Origin: Anagrus nilaparvatae
Lineage: Eukaryota; Arthropoda; Insecta; Hymenoptera; Mymaridae
Direction: 5' to 3'
DNA: 64,000 nt
NCBI GenBank assembly: GCA_022575985.1
Contig: JAKSXM010000007.1
Coordinates: 18,292,501-18,356,500, forward strand
The notes below the pieces were generated by a model. The model did no database searches, was not told the origin of the DNA, and saw only the letters and a list, made by a program, of their open reading frames with translations. Made by a program: the position numbers and the translations under genes. Shown here in pieces: positions 13,297 through 25,024 of the stretch (positions are counted from its first letter, which is position 1; the number at the start of each line of letters is the position of its first letter).

Positions 13297-16200
13297 AAAA
13301 TTTTTTATTTTACTGTTATTATAATACTTGATTTAATTTATAAATAAATAATATTATAATATGTTCGTGAACCATAGATACTAAATTTCTTATATAATCT
13401 TCAGAACTCATTTCACTTGCGAGAAAAACTTTTTTTTTTATTCCAAGTTAGTTTTTGTTTTAATAATTTTTGTATGTAAATTAGTTCAAAATATGAAGTA
13501 AAAGAATCGATCGAGTTATCAAATATTTTTCAGGTCTTTATATATTTACAGTGAGCCAGCTTGTATTTGATAGATCATATTATTTAATTTTTCGATTTTT
13601 TATTAAAGAATCAGCTAGTATAAACTTAAAAACATTAGCTAAGTAACCTTTTATGAAATACTGTACACGACACGGTATACAAAAAAAAGTTTAAAAAAAA
13701 ACGAAGGAAAAATTTCTTTCATTAGTAATATATATAAAAATCATTCAAGTTCGAAATTAAGCGTCCACTTTTATTGCTAGTAATATGCGTTTACGAATGA
13801 ATGATTTTTCGAAAAGTTACTTTATTAAGAATCACTTTTATGTGTGCTTATGTGTGTGACACAAACATGATAAATTTTTTAAAACTATTTTTTAAATCCA
13901 AGCTTATACCTGCAATGCACTACTTTTTCTTTTTGTATTTTAGTATGGGTACACAAAACTTTATATATCTACATAGTTTTTTTTTTACATAATATATAGT
14001 ATAAAGAATTGTTACTGCGGCAAAAAAGCTGGAGTACAAACATAATAGAAGTTAACATTTTTATATAATATAATATAGAAGAAAATTCCAAGTTTCTATA
14101 AAAGACAATTGTTTTATTTTTTTTTTTAAATTCGTTGACTTTTTTTTTGAATCCACGTTATTATATTTCTTTTTATTGATGTTATTATATTTTATTCATT
14201 GTAAATTTTAAGTTTAATGCGTTAGGTCATTTTATTTCTATTTACTGTATTTTTTATAATACAAGATATAAATACGAATAAAAAATATTTTATGTTCTTT
14301 TAGGCAATGTTATAAAACAATATGTTGTGCCAAATCCTTTAGTTATATGTCAAAGTTTATCGTAAATTGAGACTCGTTATTGCATTTTCTTTTGCAAACT
14401 TTTGTTTTTTGAGTGCAACATAAGCATTCCTTCTTTGACTTGCTTCTAAAATAATAATAATTTTACCTTTCCTCTTTTGAACTCTTTAATGGAAAAATAT
14501 ATATTACCAATCTATTAAGCACAGAGTTTGACTAATATTCTACTTTTGTTTAATACTCTACCAAAGTATAATAAGAAATCTGCACTCAATGCGCAGTTTT
14601 TTTAAGCTCACCTTTGATTGCGCATTACGTCAGAGTTATATGATCCAAGTGACGAAATGATTTTACTAACTTTGGAAAGATACGACAGGGATTTATTTCC
14701 AAGAGCTTTACAATCTGAGCCACTGGTATAAATTCAATAACTGTTTTCTTTAGAATATTAAATAATAAAAAGCTTTAAAAATTTTTTAATCAACATTTTT
14801 AAAAAAATTATTATTTCAAATATATAATTTTTTATTTTTTTTAATCCATCGGCTTATATTGATATTGATTTAATGAAAATATGTAATAAAGTATAACACT
14901 CATATATTTTTTTATAAATAAAAACAATAATAATAATAATCAATATTTTTTTTAATTAAAATTATTTATTAAATTATTTATTATTAATATTACTTAATCC
15001 TCTTAAATTACGTAACCTTGATAATTAAATCTTGTAATAACATTCAATCATATTAAATTCATGAATTTTAATAATGTATTAATCTTTTAAAATCTCCTAC
15101 TAAAAAAAATCTCAGTAAAGAACAAAATTTTTATTTTTTTTTATTTTTTTGTAATAAATTTATTAAATGGTATGGAAATAGTTTAGATAAGTAACAGCCT
15201 ACTAAGTAGTGTAAAATGAAGGCTAAATATTGAGTCTCCCGTCTTGAACAAATTTTTCAATGAAAATTCTTAGTGATAGAGCCTGAGTATTCTTCCTTGC
15301 GTGCATTATGATATTTTGAGAACCTTATCGACCATTCTTGGTTAGATGAATTTATATTTCGAAAAAATTAAGGTTTTAGGTTTAAAATATCACCTAATTG
15401 GTAATTTGAGTCGCTTTTTCCATTTCTAAATTTAGTTTTTAACTACAAGCTTTAGGAAATGCGATATTAAACCCTAATGTAGAGTTAATTCAAAAATATT
15501 CATCTTTCTAAGAATGGTAGTTTAGGTGATGTTGATTTTATATAATTAAAATTATTTTCTCTTAATTTTTAAGCATCATTTTTTGGTAATTTTCGCAAAT
15601 ATGTGGCATACCAGAAGTTCTATCGAAAATTGTTCCAGCAAACACAAACTTTATTACTTTTCTGTAATATTTTTTTCAGAATGATCTAAATCGAAATAAA
15701 AGTAACTTTAAAATAATTTGTATTTTTTTTCTAATTTTTAAATCTAATTAATTTAAATTAAAAATAAAAAAAAAATGTAAACATAAAAAAAATATGGTTT
15801 AAATAATTTATAAATTTAATTTTTCAAATGATAAAAATTTTCATCAGATTTCTTTTATTGTTATAGTTGAGTTTTTATTAGAATAATATGTCTATTCTTC
15901 TGCTCATATAGAATACGTTTGAATCCCATTGGTTCGATGTTATACCCTGGAGAAATGTGTTTTTTAAATTTATTTTATTACTATGTGGAATTGTTTTTTA
16001 AAATATATTCTATCTGCGGCAATATACTAATTTTATCGTGTGGTATAAGAAATTATATTAAAAATATTAATAGTTAAATTAAATTTTTTTTTAATTAGTT
16101 TGGTAAAGAATAAAAATTAACAGAGAATTTTAAAAAGTTATGATTTAAAATATTTATTTATTCATGGTTAGTTAAATAAGAAGCGTATTTAAATAACAAG

Positions 16201-16435
16201 AAGTATAAAATTTAAAAAAAATATTATTTCAAGTAATAAGTAACGTTAAATTTACTGTAAAAAATTAAAATGCCGTGTAATTTTTAATATTAAAATAATG
16301 TATTTATATAGTAGGCGTTTAGTTTCAGTTAAAATTTTATTAATGATTTATGAAGTAAAGATATATTTTTGTAAGCTTTATTTTGAGTTTGCCCCAGGTT
16401 ACCCTTTTCTTCCAAATAACAATAAATTAAATATG
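13297..16435. other. AT-rich non-coding stretch
   Basis: No gene or structured repeat was recognised. It has poly-A/T tracts and a short (AAT)n run near 14925. Confidence 0.5.
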
Positions 16436-16439
16436 TTTA

Positions 16440-16920
16440 AATTTTTTTTTATGAGAAATGTGCAGGATACCCCTAAATTTGCAAAAAACTACCCCTAAAA
16501 TGGCTTATTTTTTATGTATTCGAACTTTAAGTGCCCAAATTTTGTCCGTTTGGGTTTTTTGAGCCACTCATCATCAATGGTCCTGCCTACTAAAAATTGG
16601 TGCTTCAATCTTAATGTAGCATCTGATACTCGTAAAAGGGTTATTTTAAATGTATTTCATATTTTTGTAAATTTAAGGGTGAAGCGCGAATTTTCATAAT
16701 CAGTGACCCAAAAACCCATTTTGGACTAAATTTGAATGCGCAAAAATACGAAAAATCCCCCTTTTAAAGGTAGTTTTTGCTAATTTAAGTGTGAAATATT
16801 AATTTTTCAATCCACGACCTAAAAGCCCCATAAGGACTAAATCTGGAGGCTTAAAGTTCGAAAACATTAAGAATACTATTTTTAAGGGGTAGTTTTTGCA
16901 AATTTAAGGGTTTTTTAATA
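16440..16920. mobile_element. Fold-back family I element
   Basis: The left part has TTTGGGTTTTTTGAGCCACT and the right part the inverted GTGACCCAAAAACCCA, so the segment folds on itself. Further units to the right (AGGTAGTTTTTGCTAATTTAAG, GTGAAATATTAA) match the minisatellite unit of the element at 10104-13296. It is non-coding. Confidence 0.55.
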
Positions 16921-17194
16921 GAAAAGATAAAAATGGTAATTTTTATAGTTATTTGGTGAAAAATTAAGAGAGCATTGTTGTTTTACAGAAAGCTTGGAGT
17001 ACTTATTTTCTTTGCCCAGGCGGCTAATTTAATCAAATTTATAAAAGTATAAAAGATATTTAGTCAGCCACATTAACCCATGCACAAAATCCTGAGCGTT
17101 TTGAGTATAGTCAAAGACCACGAAATTGTCTTGTAAGTAAAATACTCTATTCTAGACAATAGCCGCGAAAATACTTGCTACTGCCGCAGAAAAA

Positions 17195-17335
17195 TTTTAT
17201 ACTGCCCTTGTTCGTAAATAAAGAATGCCCCAAATCGCAGTTTAGAATCCTCAGCTTCGCCTCGGAAGGTAATTTACGTGCGATTTGGGCCATTCTTTAC
17301 TTTTCTGGACACGAGCCAAAAATATACTATTATTA
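17195..17335. mobile_element. Family E fragment, copy 2
   Basis: It contains one well-kept hairpin block: CCCAAATCGCAGTTTA, then CTTCGCCTCGG, AAGGTAATTTACGTGCG and ATTTGGGCCATTC, followed by TTTACTTTTCTGGAC. This equals the right half of the copy at 9490-9975 and both halves of the copy at 55375-55790. Confidence 0.65.
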
Positions 17336-17339
17336 AATA

Positions 17340-19410
17340 TAACTGTGCTAAAATTTGAAAAACATCACTAAATTTGAATTTAGAAAATTCTATTAATTTT
17401 TGTCTAAATAAATAAATTCTAATAACTATTTAATGATTATTTACTTTTTATTATAAATTAAGAATAAACAAAATCTTAAGGGTAAAAATATTAAATAACA
17501 TAAAAACTTTCTCATATTTTCATTTCAAATTTAATTAAAATTAAAGAAAACAAACATATGCATTCATATTTATTTTAATTAATTTTATCCTGTTAGCAAT
17601 AAAAAATAATTTTTGTTTATTTGTTATTTTTTAACATATACTGCATGTATAAGTTTATTAATAAAGTCTAAAATATGAATATAGGTATACATAACACGCA
17701 TATTATTAGATGCATAATAATGAGAAGAGAAGAAAATTAACTAACATAAACTTTGACGATTTGTGTATAATATTATACATACATATATATTCTATATATA
17801 TGTATTATCGTATCGTTGCTTTTTAAAGAGTATATATATATATGCCATAGTTTGTATTCAAGCATATGAGTAAACATTAGCTTACATGCCCATACATATA
17901 TATGAGTATAGATTAGTTATATGTTTAAACAATATATATATATATATAGATTATATTTTCTATACATATAGTAAACAAAAAATATAAAAACAACAAAAAA
18001 AATTCAAGTTTATATATGCACAGTGCATCCGAGTAAACTTTACTGTGTATAATATAAAAGAGAAGTTCAAGCATCCGGAAATTACGTTCGACCTTTCAAT
18101 TTTTTTTTTATATTATCTATATGCATATATTTAGATATATATAAAGTTTTTGTGCATTATATATGGACTTTTAGGTGCTAGTCTGCAAACATAGTTTATT
18201 ATCTCAAGTTTGACTTTTTTTTTTCTTTTTTATTAAATCACTCAAAATTATTAAATTAAAATTTTCAAACAATAAATTTATAAAACTTATTATAATATCT
18301 AGATAAATATTTAATATGCTAAAAATTTTAATTAATTTTGAAAATACATTGAGAGAAAAATATTGAGTGGAAAATAAAATTTTAGAGTATAACAGTATAT
18401 GTTTTTGATGTGAAATTTAACAAATTATAAGCAGTTTTAAAATTAGGGGATCAAAATTTGGGATATACTTTATTGACTCGCTGCATAAGGTACTAAAGTC
18501 TTGAAAGTTGCATTAATTATAATGTACTAACTTTATACTGAGTAAGAAGTTGTTCTACTTTGACTGTAGTATGGAAGGTAGCAGAATTTAAAATATATTT
18601 AATATGGTTTAAGGATTTTATAACATTAATAATAAAATAGTCAAGATTCTGTGTTAAGGTTTAAATTTTTAAGTAAAATTGCTGAAAATACAAGTAATTA
18701 AAGCAAAACTCAAGCACAGGAACCTATCAGGTTAAGTCATAAATGTAACATAAACTATCAGTGTATTTTACTTAAAATCTGCAAAAACATTTTAGACACT
18801 TTTAAAAAACCTTTTGAGTTGCACTTTTGATATTATGACTTTACATTAGGGCAACAAATTATGGTCGATTAAAAAAAATTTTAGTGCAGATTAGCTTAAC
18901 GACATTTTTATTCAATGATTTCGTTTAAAATAAAAAATAATGTAACTTAAGCTTAAGTATGTTTGGATAAACGTGACCTGGCATCAAATTTTCTACGAAA
19001 TTTCAAATCCAAGTTACTCGGAATGAAAATAAATTAACCTGAAAAAAATATGTTTAGAAAATATTAACTAAAATCATTCATACGTAAATGATAAGAAATT
19101 TATGTTATGAATATTGAATTTTATCAAGTATTATAAAAATTTATTTATTTTTACTTTAAAAGATTCTTAAGGAAAAATTTTATTTTTTACTGAAATTCAA
19201 TTAAGTAAAAAATTATAATGACATATTATTATTGTTATTATTGATATTTATTTGTTCACTCATTCATGTGGAATAAAAAAAATTATGTTTTACAAATTCT
19301 TAGATTTTTTAAAAATAGATAAAAAAATAAAAAATTAAAAAATTTTTTTAACTCGAAACATATTAATTTATGATATAAATTGCAAAAAATCCTGTCTTCG
19401 AATATACAAT
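17340..19410. other. AT-rich non-coding stretch
   Basis: No gene was recognised. Interrupted TA-rich microsatellite tracts lie at about 17770-17960 and 18115-18165. Confidence 0.5.
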
Positions 19411-19415
19411 AACTA

Positions 19416-19446
19416 GGGGGCTCCGCCCCCTGCGCGCTCCGCGCGC
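19416..19446. other. Two adjacent perfect GC hairpins with identical TCC loops
   Basis: GGGGGC-TCC-GCCCCC (19416-19430) is followed after one base by GCGCGC-TCC-GCGCGC (19432-19446). The pair sits in a short GC-rich island (19413-19480) inside very AT-rich DNA. Such paired hairpins resemble terminal structures of mobile elements, but no superfamily can be assigned. Confidence 0.85.
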
Positions 19447-20050
19447 CAACCCCCGCAAAGCGCTAAGTGCGGTGAAATGGCCCTTGTTTAGAATTAGAAA
19501 TTAAAAGACAATTAATTAGAAAGAATAAAACTTTAAGCTTATTTGCTAATAAGCTTAATATTTTAATATTTTTTACTATAATATTTTTTTTTTTATTTAA
19601 ATTATTTAATTTTTCTTTCACAATAATTTATTTTAAATGCAATAATATGAAATCCATTGTTAAATTCTACTAATTATTTCTTATCATCTATAAGTTCATC
19701 TATATCATCTGTAATTTTTATCATTTAATAAAAATTTTTTTTCATATTTTGACCTGGAATAGTAAAAAAGTTTACAATAACTTATAGCTGAAGTAGTTTA
19801 AAGTAAAAGGCTGCAAGCTTAAATAAAATAAACTTAAAATTAATATTTAATATTTAATATTTAAATAATTATATAAAATATTATATTTTTATAATACAAT
19901 GGTAGCGGTCGCATTGTCTAAAAATAGTGTTAAATAGAGTAAATAGATTTTATACGTTACACAATAATTTAAATATTGTAATGAAGAAATAAATCAAATA
20001 CAGTTATAGTGATATAGTAGTGAAAAATTTAGAAGTGCCCAAATGTACCA

Positions 20051-20205
20051 TGTCCAAAGGGGGGGTGTCCAAATGAGGGTGTCTAAATGGGGGTGCCCAA
20101 TTGGGGGTGTCCAATTGGGGGTGTCCAATTTGGGGTGTCCAATTGGGGGTGTCCAAATGGGGGTGTCCAATTGGGGGTGTCCAAGTGGGGGTGTCCAAAT
20201 GACCC
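20051..20205. repeat. 14-bp minisatellite, 11 units
   Basis: Tandem repeats of consensus TGTCCAATTGGGGG alternate with an AAAT variant. The repeat reads open on both strands only because 14 bp times 3 gives a 14-codon period; these frames are not genes. It lies about 600 bp from the GC hairpins at 19416-19446 and could belong to the same element. Confidence 0.95.
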
Positions 20206-20279
20206 ATGTCGGCGGCAGCGTTTAGAATTTTATAATATAGAGAGATAAATGCTTATCTGAGTAGTTAGCTCAAAAACAG

Positions 20280-20475
20280 TATTTTGGACTTATTCGCTAC
20301 CACCTCCTCAAGTCCTTTAACAAAAACTATTCTAAGTCCCTAAATTTGAATTATTCCAAGACCCATTTGATTTCTCCTCCTCTTAAATAGGACACATTTC
20401 ACCCTCCCCCTCCTTGGATTTTCGGATTTCCTGGGTACCCTCACCCTGTAAATATGTTCCATGTTAAAATGAGTT
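20280..20475. repeat. Dispersed repeat, family H
   Basis: It carries CTATTCTAAGTCCCTAAAT, CCATTTGATTTCTCCTCC, a pyrimidine-rich CCCTCCCCCTCC block and AATATGTTCCATGTTAAAAT, in the same order as at 33590-33710 and 24330-24430. It is non-coding. Confidence 0.6.
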
Positions 20476-20599
20476 TTTGGGTAGGAAAAAATCTGATTTA
20501 CAATTTTTGAGAATCGTGATATGATAAAGTCATTGGGCTGCCTACGATGCACTTTAATTAATACAAAATAATAGACAATTTATGAAAAATTTTAGCATT

Positions 20600-21425
20600 A
20601 ATTATTTTTTTCAATTTATATAATATGCAGCAGGTGTAATTATAATAGTAATAGTAGTCTTATTTTTAATGTTAGATTCAGTGGCCCAAAATACTTGCAG
20701 ATCACTTAAAAATAAAAAAAAATCGTTTTTTAAGAAAAATTCAATTTTAAGGGTTGAAAGGATGACAATAAGGATCTTACACTTCTCTAAATTAATTTTT
20801 GATTTTTAAGAAATTGATAAATTGTTAAAATATTCAGATTTGTTCAAAAGGTTGAGAAGTCATGATTTGTTCTGAAGTGGCATTTTCCCACCAAAAAATT
20901 TAGTCGTCAAAAAATATAATATTTTAGAGTTTCTTTTGTATTTTTTCGTATCCGACTATTTTAAATTTTTTATAACTGTTGAATTTCGTAACTCCTAAAT
21001 TTCATTCTCTTCTCTTGTTAATTATAACTGATGTTACTATTGTTCATAAATTAAACTCAAGCTTTAAACGTCTTGTATTTTATTGCATTTCGTAATAATT
21101 TAAATGCAAATAAAAATAAGTTTTAAACAGAAACACTAATGTAATAAAATAAATTTCATATATTTTATACGGTTTTAATTTGAAGAACTAGAAATTTACA
21201 AAAGTTATCTCAAATAATATATGAAATTTAATTTTAATATGACAAACTTTACTTTACACAACATTTATTATATATTTAATACTGTAATAAAATTTTCATT
21301 TTTGAATAAAAATAAATTATTGTTGATGATAAATTTTGATTACTGTTATGTTTTATTTTTAGTAGAATTATTTTGAGTAGTAAACAAATTTTCTTTTATT
21401 TAATAAAAAAGAGGAATGTTTTAAT
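20600..21425. other. AT-rich non-coding stretch
   Basis: No gene or clear repeat is visible apart from A/T tracts. Confidence 0.45.
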
Positions 21426-21429
21426 GTGG

Positions 21430-21840
21430 TAAATGTTCATAAGGAGGGATACTTACAAATAAGGGATGAGGGGAGGCGGTCAAATATACTTTAAGTAGAC
21501 CTTCATCAAGAAGGACAAGGTAAGGCGAGGTTAGATAATTTCGAACGAGAAGGAGGTGCTAGAAAATTCAATCATAAAATAAAAGAAAAAAATATGCAAT
21601 TTACATATATAATTACACAACAAGTGTAGGGATAACCATAATTGCAAGCTTATCTCTTACTAATTTTTTTGAAGTCTTTTAATAATTTCAATTCATGGAC
21701 CTAGAAAGATGTTATTATGAAGACTTAGAATAATTCCGCTCTATAATCTTGGAAAAATTTAGGATATAAGTTGAAACTGTCACGGGTAAACATGTTCTAT
21801 GCTCGTTGATTAAGCATACAAACCAGTTATAAATTTTGTC
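21430..21840. repeat. Dispersed repeat, family H, inverted orientation
   Basis: It begins with AAATGTTCATAAGGAGGG and a purine-rich GGGGAGGCGGTCAAATA segment and ends with AAACATGTTCTATGCTCGTTG and AACCAGTTATAAA. These are the reverse complements of the edges seen at 33190-33710 (TTATAACCGGTTTGTG, CAACGAGCATGGAACATG). Confidence 0.55.
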
Positions 21841-21985
21841 AACCTGCAAGGGTAGCATCAACAATTTCAAAATAAAAATCTAATTTTCAACAGAATTGGT
21901 TGATGTGCTTGAAAATTCAATCAGTTTAAACAGTTCACTAAAATTTCAAACTTAATTAGAATTTTTCTGAAGCGATGTGTTTTAA

Positions 21986-22068
21986 CACATTGGCTGCGGC
22001 AGGTCACGTGACCGCATTTAAAGTACATGGGACCATGGACGTATTTCGCCCATACCGCAGCCAATGTG
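21986..22068. mobile_element. 83-bp TTAA-flanked MITE (piggyBac type)
   Basis: Perfect inverted ends CACATTGGCTGCGG / CCGCAGCCAATGTG lie inside TTAA duplications (21982-21985 and 22069-22072); the TTTTAA/TTAAAA flanks extend the symmetry. An inner palindrome GGTCACGTGACC occurs near the left end. TTAA target sites are the signature of piggyBac transposition. The element is far too short to code for anything. Confidence 0.8.
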
Positions 22069-22189
22069 TTAAAAAAGCTGATAAAAGTCAGAAGAATATC
22101 CTAAAAAGTAAATAGTTTGTTTGAAATAATTTAATCAAAATGCTTGAACTACTTGAAATTTCAAACACAGTAACCTAACCGTAACCTAA

Positions 22190-22320
22190 ACCATTGAGCG
22201 TCCGACAAAAACATGCTTTTTCGCTACTGATACAAAAATTGTATACCGTCCTTGTACATAATTAATAAGTTACACAAATCGCAATTTACCATCCTCACCT
22301 CAAAAGGCAATTTATAAAAA
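22190..22320. mobile_element. Degenerate family E fragment, copy 3
   Basis: It contains CAAAAACATGCTTTTTCGCTAC, GTATACCGTCCTTGTACATAA and CAAATCGCAATTTACCATCC followed by CCTCA and GGCAATTTA. These are diverged forms of the copy at 9490-9975. Confidence 0.5.
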
Positions 22321-22329
22321 CTGGTTATA

Positions 22330-23405
22330 AGTTTTTTATTAACAATTTTACATTTTTAGTAAAATATTTCTTATTACCAAGTTCTTTACAAGTTTTGATT
22401 TTTGGATTCAATTCAAGATTTCAGATTCCAATTGTTATGTATATCAGAAAATTTAAAACTGGTAACTGTGGGTATAGTTTCTATATTGACTCATTTACTA
22501 TGGTAGATTTTAGAGCTTTTAAAATGCATGGCGTTATGGGTCAGTGTGATTCATGACGTAATTAGGAAAGAGTACTGACGATAAAAATATGTGGCTTATC
22601 CAATGCAGTCTAGACTATTTCTTGGATAAAAACATGTGACCAACCCGTAAAAAAAGTAAATTGGTACTTTGCAATGTCAGTTAAAAGATAACCAAAGTCT
22701 TAAACTTTAGTTATCCTGAATTTTTGAAGCAAATTGACTATATGCTTAAAAATTTGTTACAAATTTCGCCAGTTAATTAAAAAAGTCCAGTATAAATTTT
22801 TGATTAATTCATATTATTGTTTTAGTAGTTAAAATAAATGTTGAAAGATTTAATAAAAAATTAATTAATATTTATTACAAGATTCATTTGATATTTATCA
22901 AATTATTTTCATATTATTTTTAAATTTAGCAATTTTTTTTTCTTTAATTTGATATTTACCATTAATTATAATTTTTTTACTTGTCACTTTATGACAACTA
23001 AGACAAATCGTTTTTCTTATATAAATATATGTATATAATTTATATCTCGATGAGATACTTTATTAAAATGTAATTTATTTTCCTTATTTTATTTTATTTT
23101 TTTTTTTCTTTCTTTTATATATTGTACGCTTTATTGAGTTAATAAAAAAAAAAAAATAGTGAAAATAACGAAAATTGAAATTTTTTTTAACATGTATATA
23201 TTTTAATTAGGGTTATATTGAATATAAGATAATAGTAATCAATTATTCATATTTTAATCTAATTTAATAATTGAATGTTATTTTTGTTTTTATTAATTTT
23301 TTCATAGAAATTATTTAATAAAATTAACAACGACATTTTTATTTCTTATTTTTTAATTAAAATATACATATTTAATTTTTTTTTTTAAATTAAAATCTAA
23401 ACAAA
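22330..23405. other. AT-rich non-coding stretch
   Basis: No gene is visible. Long poly-T and poly-A tracts occur around 23090-23160. Confidence 0.45.
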
Positions 23406-23407
23406 AT

Positions 23408-23712
23408 GTTTTCGCTAGATTTGGTCTGCTATAGATTATTTGGGTCATTGATCATGAATATTTAGGTCTTTTTTATGAGAAATTAGTCCTTCAGCCTTTT
23501 AAATTTGCAAAAACTACCGCTAAATTTGGAATACTTAAAAAAAAACTCCTTTTAAGGGTAATTTTTGCAATTTTAAAAGTAAAGCGCCAATTTTTGATAG
23601 AAAATATAAAATAGAATTTCTATTCTCATATAAAAGACCCCGATATTCGTAATAAGCGACTCAAGAAACCAGTATTTAAAAAAATCTGGTGATGGCCCGC
23701 AACCAAGCACCC
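23408..23712. mobile_element. Fold-back family I element
   Basis: The left end (AGATTTGGTCTGC, TTTGGGTCATTGATCATGAA) matches 3165-3215. The right end (ATTCGTAATAAGCGACTCAA, AAAAAAATCTGG) is its imperfect reverse complement. The middle carries CTCCTTTTAAGGGTAATTTT, the minisatellite phrase from the element at 10104-13296. It is non-coding. Confidence 0.55.
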
Positions 23713-24194
23713 TAAACCGTGACTTGGCTCGAGTAACAGAATTTTTATAAATCAATAGCTTTTGATGAAAAGTATTTTAATCTATAGATGTTTCTTGAAA
23801 ACGGAAGAGAATTTTAATATTATAAATAAATAAGATTCAGAAAATTATTTTTTCGTATTAGTTTTTTATATTCATTGCACGGTTATCTACAAAATGAAAC
23901 TAAATTATAACTATGAAGATGATGTTTAATATCTTTTGATATAAATATAATTGAAGTTTATATAAATTGAATTTTACAAAAACTATATATTTTTGGATAT
24001 ATTTTTTGTTTATCATTTAAAAAAATTTTGCTAGTTTCAGATTATGAAAAAAATAAATAAATTTTCTATTAATATACTAGGAGACGATAATGATTTCCGT
24101 CCATAATGAAATATTTTTTTGGATCTTGCAATTTCTTGTAGCTAAATAATTTAACAATATTAGACAAGAATATTACTTCTGATAAAATACGCAC

Positions 24195-24430
24195 CATAAA
24201 GGAAAAAATTATAACTGGCTTGTGTGTTATTAACACAATCAACGAGTATAAAACATGTTCTCTTATAACAGTTTTAATGTATTTAATTTATTTACTCCCT
24301 AATTATTATAAGTCCTAGCAACGAAATTATAATAAGTCCCTAAATATAAACGTTCCTAAATCGAAATTATTTTAAGTTAATTTGACCCCTCCTCGCCCCC
24401 AACTGAATTTTGGACCTTTTTTAAGGACCC
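24195..24430. repeat. Dispersed repeat, family H
   Basis: It starts ATTATAACTGGCTTGTGTG...AACACAATCAACGAG...AACATGTTC and continues to AAGTCC, TAATTTGACCCCTCC and GGACCCCTCC. The order matches the copy at 33190-33710. Its right end is cut by the MITE at 24437. Confidence 0.6.
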
Positions 24431-24436
24431 CTCCTA

Positions 24437-25022
24437 GTCGAGAAGCCAGCGTATCATTCCGTATGCACGAAATTCGATCACGTTTTGAATTGATAGACAC
24501 CAAGCAGATTATAGTTTTTTGACCCGCTGATTCCGAATCTTCAGTTATTTTTTCTCTAATACTGGTGCGTTTGCCGCCAGAGGGCGTTTAGGGGGTAAAA
24601 ACGCTATTTTTCGCAAATATCTTGGAAGATACGCGTCCTAAGATATTTAAACCCAAGAAACATACAGTTTTTTGACCCGCTGATTCTTGCAAAAATCTCG
24701 GAAGTTACCCGTCTTAAAGTACTCGAAACCAAGTAAATCTTAATTTTAGAGAAAATTTAACTGCATATTTGAAATCAGCGGGTCTATAAACTATAAATTA
24801 CTTGGTTTTAAAGTATCTTAGGTGTGTAGCTTCCAAGATATTTGCGAACAATAGCGTTTTTACCCCCCTAAACGCCTTCTAGCGGCAAACGCACCAGTTT
24901 TAGAGAAAAAATAACTGCAGATTCGGAATCAGCGGGTCAAAAAACTATAATCTGCTTGGTGTCTATCAATTCAACACGCGAACGAATTTAGTGGATACGG
25001 AATGATACGCTGGCTTCTCGAG
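24437..25022. mobile_element. 586-bp palindromic MITE with TA target site
   Basis: Long inverted arms (TCGAGAAGCCAGCGTATCAT ... reversed at 24996-25021; GGCGTTTAG at 24583 pairs with CTAAACGCC at 24868) have position sums constant at 49459. TA dinucleotides flank both ends (24435-24436, 25023-25024), which suggests a Tc1/mariner-type target. Inside each arm a phrase TTTTTTGACCCGCTGATTC is repeated, giving a nested repeat. There is no coding capacity. Confidence 0.75.
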
Positions 25023-25024
25023 TA

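Noticed and set aside
15920..15960. GGTTCGATG motif resembling a tRNA T-loop
   Set aside because: No matching A box, acceptor stem or anticodon arm could be placed around it.
20043..20225. Open frames on both strands over the 14-bp repeat
   Set aside because: They arise from the repeat period (3 x 14 bp = 14 codons) and not from a gene.
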